Source of the DNA: UBA6186 sp050012295
GTDB taxonomy: Bacteria > Pseudomonadota > Gammaproteobacteria > UBA6186 > Azoamicaceae
Direction: 5' to 3'
Length of the DNA stretch: 6,471 bases
Assembly: GCA_050012295.1 (NCBI GenBank)
Contig: JBEKHL010000068.1
Location: 1-6,471 of the forward strand
Each line of letters starts with the position of its first letter. The first letter of the stretch is position 1. The notes under the pieces are model-generated. The model saw only the letters and a list, made by a program, of their open reading frames with translations, was not told the DNA's origin and did no database searches. Of the stretch, positions 1 through 5,448 are shown piece after piece. The position numbers were made by a program, and so were the translations under genes.

Positions 1-1062
1 ATGTTTAGAAAAATTAAAAATCTTTTTTATGACGATATTTCTATAGATCTTGGAACAGCTAATACCTTAATTTATCAAAAACATAAAGGGATAATTCTTA
101 ACGAACCATCGGTTGTTGCAATAACTAATAGAGATTTAGCTAAAGGAGAAAATCATATCTTAGCAGTTGGTGACGAAGCAAAAAAAATGTTTGGTAGAAC
201 CCCATTAAATATTAAAGCAATTAGACCATTAAGAGATGGTGTTATAGCTAATTTTCAAGTTGCAGAAAAAATGTTACAGTACTTTATAAAAAAGATTTAT
301 GCAGAACGAATGTTTACCCCGTCTACTAGAATTTTAATTTGTGTACCTTGTAATGCCAGCCAGATTGATTGTCGAGCAATCCGTGAATCTGCCATTGGAG
401 CTGGTGCAAAAAAAGTATTTTTAATAGAAGAACCTATGGCAGCAGCGATTGGCGTAGGTATAGATATCGAAAAAGCAAGAGGTTCCATGGTAATTGATAT
501 TGGTGGTGGTACTACCGAGATAGCGATTATGGCTTTAAATGGTGTGGTATATTCTTCTTCTACTAAAATTGGCGGAGATCGTTGTGACGAAAGTATTATT
601 AATTATTTAAAGAGAAATTTTGGTATTTTAGTTGGTGAATCAACAGCAGAATTTATAAAAATGAATATTGGTTGCGCTATGTATAACGATGAAGTAAATT
701 GTTTACAAAGCATGAATGTTAGAGGTAGAAGTGTTGCAACTGGTGTGCCAATAAGTGTTACCGTTACTAATAGAGATATGTTAATGGCTTTACAAGAACC
801 ATTGCAGCAAATGATCAATTCTATAACTACCGCATTAGATGCAGCACCACCAGAATTAGCAGGCGATATTATAGAAAATGGTATAGTGTTAACTGGTGGT
901 GGAGCATTGTTAACAGATTTAGATAAGTTATTAAGTACTATGATGAAGCTGCCAGTAACAGTAGCACCAGATCCACTTACTTGTGTAGCAAGGGGGGGCG
1001 GTAAAGTGTTAGAAATGCTAACTAGCTCTTTTGATAAAGCTAAAGAATTATTACATAGTTGA
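1..1062 (+). CDS. mreB: Rod-shape-determining actin homologue MreB
   Basis: MreB polymerises with ATP into membrane-bound filaments that steer the elongasome, which builds side-wall peptidoglycan. The 353-residue product is full length (E. coli 347) and aligns end to end. The N-terminal MFRKIKNLF resembles the amphipathic membrane anchor. The phosphate-1 loop DLGTANTL is at residues 16-23, the catalytic segment LIEEPMAAAIG at about 141-151, phosphate-2 DIGGGTTE at 166-173, and the adenosine loop LTGGGA at 297-302. The C-terminal PLTCVARGGGK is also typical. The ATG is the first base of the window, so no ribosome-binding site or promoter can be seen. Oddities: the usually conserved VPVGATQVERRA stretch reads VPCNASQIDCRA (116-126), a three-residue insertion lies near 233-238, and several cysteines are unusual (C117, C124, C225, C234). 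mreC does not follow; the next gene is convergent. The family call is certain; whether this is the main MreB or a paralogue is open. Confidence 0.97.
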   Translation: MFRKIKNLFYDDISIDLGTANTLIYQKHKGIILNEPSVVAITNRDLAKGENHILAVGDEAKKMFGRTPLNIKAIRPLRDGVIANFQVAEKMLQYFIKKIYAERMFTPSTRILICVPCNASQIDCRAIRESAIGAGAKKVFLIEEPMAAAIGVGIDIEKARGSMVIDIGGGTTEIAIMALNGVVYSSSTKIGGDRCDESIINYLKRNFGILVGESTAEFIKMNIGCAMYNDEVNCLQSMNVRGRSVATGVPISVTVTNRDMLMALQEPLQQMINSITTALDAAPPELAGDIIENGIVLTGGGALLTDLDKLLSTMMKLPVTVAPDPLTCVARGGGKVLEMLTSSFDKAKELLHS

Positions 1063-1063
1063 A

Positions 1064-1100
1064 TTTGGGGGCTGTGCCGAGTAACAGCACAGCCCCTAAA
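1064..1100. terminator. G+C-rich hairpin between convergent mreB and yraN
   Basis: A perfect 10-bp stem, GGGGCTGTGC (1068-1077) with GCACAGCCCC (1087-1096), encloses a 9-base loop. It can be extended by a G-T pair and three T-A pairs to 1064 and 1100. It starts two bases after the mreB stop and ends one base before the yraN stop codon. Its position suggests a bidirectional transcription end. Neither strand has a U-tract after the stem, so it is not a textbook intrinsic terminator; it may instead stabilise 3' ends or be a copy of a dispersed palindrome. The hairpin is plain in the sequence; its function is inferred. Confidence 0.6.
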
Positions 1101-1490
1101 CTAAGCACGATTGGCATAAAATGCCGCTTGGATCCAATTAATTTTAATATTATCTAACTGGCCAGTACAGGCTATAATATCAAAACGACAATATATTGGC
1201 TGGTTAGGAAATTTATTATTTAAAAAATAATTAGCAGTTCTAATTATTTTTTTTTGTTTTAATTTAGTAATAGTTTCTGCTGGATCTCCAAATAATATAG
1301 ATTTTCTATAGCGTACTTCAACAAATATAATTTGTTTTGTTAATGGATTTTGAAAAATTAAATCTATTTCTCCAAATTTAGTTCGAAAATTTTTTTCTAA
1401 TAGAACTAAATTTTTCTTTTGTAAATAAATTATAGCAAGTTCTTCTATTTGTTTACCGATAGCTATTCGGTTAAGCTTGGTGGTAAACAT
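1101..1490 (-). CDS. yraN: YraN family protein (UPF0102), nuclease-fold
   Basis: This is a 129-residue protein of the YraN/UPF0102 family (E. coli 131), which has a restriction-endonuclease-like fold and no firmly settled role. Family marks are in order: IGKQIEELA near residues 11-19, NFR at 34-36, GEIDLI at 40-45, FVEVRYRK at 56-63, a Lys-rich helix (KLKQKK), and CRFDII in the C-terminal part. The acidic residues E17, E41, D43 and E58 fit the pattern of a PD-(D/E)xK-like site, although the final motif lysine reads as arginine (EVR), as is common in the family. The ATG lies one base after the lpoA stop, so the two genes are co-transcribed and probably translationally coupled; no clear Shine-Dalgarno is visible. 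The lpoA-yraN pair is conserved across Gammaproteobacteria. The gene converges on mreB. Confidence 0.92.
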   Translation of the reverse strand: MFTTKLNRIAIGKQIEELAIIYLQKKNLVLLEKNFRTKFGEIDLIFQNPLTKQIIFVEVRYRKSILFGDPAETITKLKQKKIIRTANYFLNNKFPNQPIYCRFDIIACTGQLDNIKINWIQAAFYANRA

Positions 1491-1491
1491 A

Positions 1492-3339
1492 TTAATTTTT
1501 TTGGTTTAAAACTATAGCTGCACCATTTTCAAAGGTGCCCCACATTAATTTTCTAGAAATAACATTCTTTGGATCTATTCTTAAAATCCCCGTCATGCCA
1601 GAAATTCCAATTTCTGGCATAGTTAATAATTGTTGCATTTGATTAGATATTTTATAAGCATCTACTCCTAAAGCATATAGCCTAGAGTATTGGGCAAAGT
1701 TTTTACCCCATAAGTTTTTAATTGATTGATAAATTAAGCGATTATGAATACTATTATCTAGCATCCATGGCATATCACAAAATTGTATACGGTCTAGATC
1801 TCTATCGAGTGGATTTTTAATACCAGTATAAATATTAGAGGCGGCATATATTGGTATTTTTCCGGCATAATAAAAATTTAACAAAGGTTTTATTTGTCTA
1901 GCATTTTCGGCATTGGTTATTAAAAATATGCAGTCTATATCTTGTCTTCTGCGAGGTTCGAAATTAAATTTTAACCCTAAAGAAGTAAGATCTTTAGCGC
2001 GGTTATCGCTATCTTCTATACCCAAGGCAATTCTTAAGGTTTTATTTAGATCGGTTTTGCTGTTAATTTGTACTACATGAATTATATGGCCGCCTTTATC
2101 GTGCCAATTTTTAGTTATAGATTGTAGCATGCGTTTGCCCAACTCGTTATTTTGGGCTATTAATAGGGCGTTTTTATGATGGTTTTCCCAAGCTTTTTCG
2201 GTAATGGCAATGCTTTCTGTTTCTGGTGGAAGGCCAAATTGAAATAGTAAATTAGAGTGAGAATAACTTTCTGGCAAGGTATTTAAGGCTAATACAGGTA
2301 CCGATAATTGGGTTGATCTTACCAAAGATTCCAGCTCTTTTTTTATTAATGGTCCAACAATAAAGTCGGCCCCAATATTTATAGCTTGCTTATATACGTT
2401 GGTAATTGATTGCTCATTAGTATCTAAAACAATTATTTTAGGTTTTTTAGTTTCTGATTTTTTATTATAAAGTGCTGCTAAAAATCCATTCTTAATAGCT
2501 AAAGCACTTTGTTTATGAGGACCAGATATTGGTAATAGTAATGCAATTTTATTTAATCGAGTAGAATGAGGAATAGAGGTTGATTCGTAGCCATGTTCAG
2601 CTATAGGGTTTTTAGGTAAGTTTAAAATAATGTTTGCTGGATGGTTTGGAAAGTTTTGTTGCCATTGTAATAATGCTTTAGATAATTCGCCTTGATCGGC
2701 ATCGTATCGTTTAGTTATTATTGCGATACTAATCCAACCTTGCATTTTATTGTTAAAGCTTCCTTGGTTGGCGATCTCTAAAGAATGAGGAGTTAATTGT
2801 TGTAAATTATTCCAAATATTTTTTTGATTTTCTGCTATTTCTTGCGGGGTTGTTAAAAAATTTTCTAAATTTATTTCTTCTTGTATTGCTTCTAACATTT
2901 CTCCGGATTGTAGAAAAATATCTATTTTGGTGGAATGTAATTTTTTATAAATGTCCCTATCTAGCTCTTGGTAAGTTCCAACGCTAGATAGTAATTCTTT
3001 GGCGTGATTAAAGTTTTTTTGAATTAAATTTATTTTAGCTAATAAAATTTGTAATGTAGCGTATTGTGTTGAATTTAATACAGTAGTATTTACTTCCGTT
3101 AATATTTTTTCTGCCCATAAAGGATTATGAGCTTCTATTAATAATTCTGCGCTAATTAATAGTAAATTATTTTTTTTAATAGGATCTTTAGAGTGTTCTG
3201 CGATTTTTAAATATTGAGTAGCTTGTTTGGTTAACTGATCAGGATATAAGTGCATTCCGCTATTATTAACAAAAGAACTATTATTGCAGCTGGTAAGTAG
3301 TAACGATATAGTTATTAAAATATAATTAATAATTGCCAT
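1492..3339 (-). CDS. lpoA: Penicillin-binding protein activator LpoA, outer-membrane lipoprotein
   Basis: LpoA is anchored in the outer membrane and reaches through the periplasm to activate the peptidoglycan synthase PBP1A (MrcA). The product has 615 residues (E. coli 678; some relatives are shorter). It opens with a hydrophobic signal peptide ending in lipobox LLTSC, with C18 the predicted lipidated residue. The +2 residue is Asn, not Asp, which fits outer-membrane sorting. Residues about 30-235 are helical and TPR-like, with the family segment GWISIAI then LLQWQQNFPNHPA. The LppC periplasmic-binding-like domain begins near 262 with NKIALLLPISGPH and runs to the C terminus, including DFIVGPL and the late ALGVDAY. 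Unusually, the signal peptide has no Lys or Arg before the hydrophobic core. An in-frame TAA seven codons upstream, with no other ATG, GTG or TTG between, fixes this ATG. It is the first gene of the lpoA-yraN unit and is divergent from rsmI. Confidence 0.93.
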   Translation of the reverse strand: MAIINYILITISLLLTSCNNSSFVNNSGMHLYPDQLTKQATQYLKIAEHSKDPIKKNNLLLISAELLIEAHNPLWAEKILTEVNTTVLNSTQYATLQILLAKINLIQKNFNHAKELLSSVGTYQELDRDIYKKLHSTKIDIFLQSGEMLEAIQEEINLENFLTTPQEIAENQKNIWNNLQQLTPHSLEIANQGSFNNKMQGWISIAIITKRYDADQGELSKALLQWQQNFPNHPANIILNLPKNPIAEHGYESTSIPHSTRLNKIALLLPISGPHKQSALAIKNGFLAALYNKKSETKKPKIIVLDTNEQSITNVYKQAINIGADFIVGPLIKKELESLVRSTQLSVPVLALNTLPESYSHSNLLFQFGLPPETESIAITEKAWENHHKNALLIAQNNELGKRMLQSITKNWHDKGGHIIHVVQINSKTDLNKTLRIALGIEDSDNRAKDLTSLGLKFNFEPRRRQDIDCIFLITNAENARQIKPLLNFYYAGKIPIYAASNIYTGIKNPLDRDLDRIQFCDMPWMLDNSIHNRLIYQSIKNLWGKNFAQYSRLYALGVDAYKISNQMQQLLTMPEIGISGMTGILRIDPKNVISRKLMWGTFENGAAIVLNQKN

Positions 3340-3367
3340 AATTTTTGTAGAATTTAGTTAAAATAAT
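3340..3367. promoter_or_regulatory. Very short divergent lpoA/rsmI intergenic region
   Basis: Only 28 bases, almost all A and T, separate the lpoA and rsmI start codons. Two full promoters cannot fit here, so at least one must reach into the opposite coding sequence. A -10-like TAAAAT lies at 3359-3364 on the + strand, but it is too close to the rsmI ATG at 3368 to give a normal leader. No Shine-Dalgarno is evident for either gene. The divergent arrangement is seen; the overlapping promoters are inferred. Confidence 0.35.
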
Positions 3368-4213
3368 ATGCTAGATTACTGCATGTTATATATAGTTGCA
3401 ACTCCCATTGGAAACTTAACAGATTTTTCGTATCGAGCTATAGATACTTTACAAAATTCTGACTTAATAGTCGTAGAGGATACTAGAAGATCTAAAATTT
3501 TATTAAATCATTATAATATAAATATTAAGACAATTAGCTTACATGAACATAACGAACAACAGATTGTAGTTAAGTTATTAAAGTTATTAAAAGAAGGTAA
3601 AACTATTTCGTTAATTTCTGATGCTGGTACCCCATTAATAAGCGATCCTGGGTATCACTTAGTTAAACAAGCACATTTAGCAAACATTGTTGTATCGCCT
3701 ATTCCAGGTCCAAGTTCGGTTATTACCGCTATTAGTGTTAGTGGTTTAGCTACCGATCAATTTATATTTATTGGGTTTTTACCGTCTAAATTACAACAAA
3801 AACAAAAAACATTACTAGATTTGGTGTTTGAAAGACGCACTATGATTTTTTTTGAAGCACCATCTAGATTGATAGATACAATAGAGTGTATGCAAAAAGT
3901 ATTTGGAGCAGATAGAGAAGCGACTTTTTGTAGAGAATTAACGAAAAAATTTGAAACCATTAAACAAGCTAATTTAGCAAATATTTATGATTTTATTGTT
4001 GCTGATCAATTGCAACAAACTAAAGGAGAAATAGTAATAGTAGTTGCTGGAAACCTTAAAAATGTTGATGAAATAGATGCTAATACACATAAAATTTTAC
4101 AAAACTTATTAACCGAGCTGCCATTAACTAAAGCTGCGGCGTTAACTGCTAAAATCACGGGAATTTCCAAGAAAAAACTATACGATTATGGCATATCTTT
4201 ATCAAAATTTTGA
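3368..4213 (+). CDS. rsmI: 16S rRNA 2'-O-ribose C1402 methyltransferase RsmI
   Basis: RsmI uses S-adenosylmethionine to methylate the 2'-OH of C1402 in the decoding centre of 16S rRNA. The 281-residue product (E. coli 286) shows the tetrapyrrole-methylase-like fold: LYIVATPIGNL at 7-17, VEDTRRSKILL at 36-46, LHEHNEQQ at 58-65, DAGTPLISDPG at 85-95, PIPGPSS at 111-117, then GFLPSK, RTMIFFEAPSRL, RELTKKFE and KGEIVIVV. The C-terminal small helical domain is present (ELPLTKAAALTAKITGISKKKLYDYG). Two starts are possible: ATG at 3368, or ATG at 3383 immediately before LYIVATP. Neither has a Shine-Dalgarno, so the longer is given. It is divergent from lpoA, as in E. coli and Pseudomonas. In Pseudomonas the gene on its other side is rnpB; here two extra genes intervene. 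Confidence 0.96.
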   Translation: MLDYCMLYIVATPIGNLTDFSYRAIDTLQNSDLIVVEDTRRSKILLNHYNINIKTISLHEHNEQQIVVKLLKLLKEGKTISLISDAGTPLISDPGYHLVKQAHLANIVVSPIPGPSSVITAISVSGLATDQFIFIGFLPSKLQQKQKTLLDLVFERRTMIFFEAPSRLIDTIECMQKVFGADREATFCRELTKKFETIKQANLANIYDFIVADQLQQTKGEIVIVVAGNLKNVDEIDANTHKILQNLLTELPLTKAAALTAKITGISKKKLYDYGISLSKF

Positions 4214-4249
4214 ACTGTTTAAATTAAAAACTAGTCAATCATATTAGGT

Positions 4250-4290
4250 CTATAAAGATTTAAGTTTATAGATTGTATATAAACTTTTAT
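4250..4290 (+). terminator. Overlapping inverted repeats after rsmI (weak terminator or leader switch)
   Basis: Two hairpins share bases and cannot form together. The first pairs CTATAAA (4250-4256) with TTTATAG (4265-4271). The second pairs AAGTTTATA (4262-4270) with TATAAACTT (4278-4286) and is followed by a T-rich tail. The second has the layout of an AT-only terminator for rsmI, or of an attenuator ahead of the His-rich gene. Stems made of A and T are common by chance in DNA this AT-rich, so confidence is low. Confidence 0.3.
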
Positions 4291-4297
4291 TAATATT

Positions 4298-4303
4298 AAG
4301 GGG
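4298..4303 (+). promoter_or_regulatory. Strong ribosome-binding site of the His-rich gene
   Basis: AAGGGG stands seven bases before the ATG at 4311. It is one of the clearest Shine-Dalgarno sites in the window and supports active translation of the small His-rich gene, while rsmI, lpoA and yraN have no obvious one. Confidence 0.7.
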
Positions 4304-4310
4304 TAAATTT

Positions 4311-4532
4311 ATGTCAAATAAAAATCGTAATTATTATGATGCTGAGCTTGATACCAGGTTAGAAGTGGTTGCAACTACGAGTTCTGGTCCAGGTAGCTTT
4401 AGCTCCGTTACAAACACTACTCATGGAGATAAACAAGTTTGTAATGATAAGCATAAGCATAAGGGTAAGCACCACCATAAGCACGGTAAAGATGGTGAGT
4501 GTGATGGAAGTTGTGGAAAACACAATCACTAA
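4311..4532 (+). CDS. Small His/Lys/Cys-rich protein, probable metal binding
   Basis: I do not recognise a named family for this 73-residue protein. Residues 1-37 are polar with a Ser/Thr/Gly-rich stretch (TTSSGPGSFSSV) and no signal peptide or membrane segment. Residues 38-73 hold nine His, many Lys and Gly, and three Cys (C44, C64, C68). The segment KHKHKGKHHHKHGK at 47-60 is followed by ECDGSCGKHNH, with a CxxxC pair. Such tails bind Ni, Zn, Cu or Co in Hpn-like proteins and in the His-rich tails of metallochaperones, so storage, buffering or delivery of a transition metal is the natural inference. The ATG has a strong AAGGGG site. The gene lies between rsmI and a peptide deformylase, which is a metalloenzyme, so a metal-supply link is possible but unproven. 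A cationic nucleic-acid-binding role is an alternative, since the tail is also Lys-rich. Confidence 0.75.
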   Translation: MSNKNRNYYDAELDTRLEVVATTSSGPGSFSSVTNTTHGDKQVCNDKHKHKGKHHHKHGKDGECDGSCGKHNH

Positions 4533-4557
4533 TGTTTTATAAAAATAAGGATATAAT

Positions 4558-4605
4558 ATGCAAGATCAGCAAGAGCCCAATAGTGATATTGATAGTTTTT
4601 GCTGA
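4558..4605 (+). CDS. Possible 15-codon mini-ORF
   Basis: ATG at 4558 is preceded by AAGGA (4547-4551) at a six-base spacing. It opens a 15-codon frame, MQDQQEPNSDIDSFC, ending in TGA at 4603. The peptide is acidic and matches nothing I know. The same frame stays open for 18 more codons after the TGA, up to TAA at 4660. It could be a leader peptide for the deformylase, the start of a decayed small gene, or chance. The good ribosome-binding site is the only real support. Confidence 0.25.
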   Translation: MQDQQEPNSDIDSFC

Positions 4606-4666
4606 ACTTGTGTTTTTTATAGTTTTAGATACTTGAAAACAACAACGAGTCCTGTATTATAAATAT

Positions 4667-4764
4667 ATGCGGTTTTTTTTATTAAAAAGTTCAGTTTTTT
4701 AACATTGTTTGTAATTATTTTTTCGTTATTAACATCTTGTAGTTGCCCCAAGGAAAATCAAAAA
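4667..4764 (+). other. In-frame lipoprotein-signal-like extension upstream of deformylase
   Basis: The deformylase frame stays open upstream of its SD-backed ATG, back to a TAA at 4660. From 4684 it reads KKFSFLTLFVIIFSLLTSC, followed by SCPKENQK. That is a Lys-Lys n-region, a hydrophobic core and a clean lipobox (LLTSC; Cys codon at 4738-4740). In-frame start choices are poor: TTG at 4705 would leave only 11 residues before the Cys and no positive charge, and ATT at 4681 would be a very rare start. An ATG at 4667 (MRFF...) lies in the neighbouring frame and would join this frame if the T8 run at 4673-4680 were read as nine Ts. The signal peptide is seen; its translation is inferred. Confidence 0.5.
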
Positions 4765-5391
4765 ATGTCTACTGCACAGTATACCGATTTGCATTTATTA
4801 AAATTGGTGGATTATAGTCATCCTATTTTACATAAAAAGATTGCTCTTGTTCAGTTTCCTTTAAGTAAACAAGATAAGCAGTCGATTAACGACATGAAAT
4901 ATTCTATACAGCCGGAGCAGCTTAAAAAAGCTAAGGCTTCTTTTGATGCTGCGGCAGGTATGGCGGCTAATCAATGGGGAATTAATAAGCAAATTTTTAT
5001 TTTTTGCCCAGAAAGAAATTCTGTTGAAAAATTAGAAGTTATTATTAATCCTAGTTATGAACCAATAAGTGATCTAGCAACAGGAGTGCCTAATCAAGAT
5101 TTTCAGTGGGAAGGTTGTTTTTCTGTACCTCTAACTGTAGGCAAAGTGCAGCGTTATACCCATATAAGAGTAAAGTATCAAAATGAAGATGGTAAAATTA
5201 TTGTACGAGAATTGCGTGATTGGGCTGCTAGAGTTTGGCAACATGAAAATGATCATTTAAATGGATTACTTTTTTATGATAATCCTTATATAGGCAAATG
5301 TGTTGAGAAGAAAAATTTTGCTTCCCAAGAAGAGCTTGAAAGCTTTTATAATACCGTAAAAGCAGAAAAAAGAAACTTAACTAACAAATAA
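4765..5391 (+). CDS. def: Divergent peptide deformylase
   Basis: Peptide deformylase removes the formyl group from the N-terminal fMet of nascent proteins, using a metal ion (Fe2+, or Zn/Ni) held by one Cys and two His. Counting from ATG 4765 (208 residues), motif 1 is GMAANQ at 65-70 (Q70), motif 2 EGCFS at 116-120 (metal ligand C118), and motif 3 HENDH at 160-164 (ligands H160 and H164, catalytic E161). All catalytic residues are therefore present. Differences from E. coli Def (169 residues) are about 20 extra residues before motif 1, Ala in place of the first Gly of GxGxAAxQ, Phe for Leu in EGCLS, and a longer C-terminal tail. It may be a second paralogue; fmt, which usually follows the housekeeping def, is absent. 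I chose ATG 4765 because AAGGA stands ten bases before it. The frame is open upstream and encodes a lipoprotein-type signal, so an exported form is a real alternative. Confidence 0.88.
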   Translation: MSTAQYTDLHLLKLVDYSHPILHKKIALVQFPLSKQDKQSINDMKYSIQPEQLKKAKASFDAAAGMAANQWGINKQIFIFCPERNSVEKLEVIINPSYEPISDLATGVPNQDFQWEGCFSVPLTVGKVQRYTHIRVKYQNEDGKIIVRELRDWAARVWQHENDHLNGLLFYDNPYIGKCVEKKNFASQEELESFYNTVKAEKRNLTNK

Positions 5392-5434
5392 ATTGAATAT
5401 AGTTTAGACTCTGGTACTTAGCCCTATAAAAGGG

Positions 5435-5440
5435 TATATT
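5435..5440 (+). promoter_or_regulatory. Candidate -10 element of the rnpB promoter
   Basis: TATATT lies about ten bases before the predicted 5' end of RNase P RNA, the correct place for a sigma70 -10 box. No good -35 box is seen at 16-18 bases upstream, so the promoter is only proposed from position. No convincing terminator for the deformylase gene is visible between 5392 and 5434. Confidence 0.35.
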
Positions 5441-5448
5441 TATAGCAG

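Noticed and set aside
297..488. Minus-strand open frames inside mreB (also 603-818)
   Set aside because: They are antisense shadows of a well-conserved coding sequence, with no ribosome-binding site or recognisable product.
3757..3960. 67-codon open frame on the minus strand within rsmI
   Set aside because: It is antisense to conserved RsmI motifs and has no independent support.
4603..4605. TGA in the mini-ORF as selenocysteine (FC-U-TC)
   Set aside because: No convincing SECIS hairpin follows, the peptide matches no selenoprotein, and TGA is an ordinary stop in mreB, rsmI and ndk.
4602..4694. CTGAACTT (4602-4609) and AAGTTCAG (4687-4694) followed by T6 as a terminator or ncRNA
   Set aside because: The 8-bp match encloses 77 bases with no clear inner structure, is likely enough by chance in AT-rich DNA, and overlaps the putative signal-peptide codons.
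4705..4707. TTG as the true start of the deformylase
   Set aside because: It has no ribosome-binding site, and it would cut the signal peptide to 11 residues before the lipobox Cys without any basic residue; either the ATG at 4765 or a longer signal form is more plausible.
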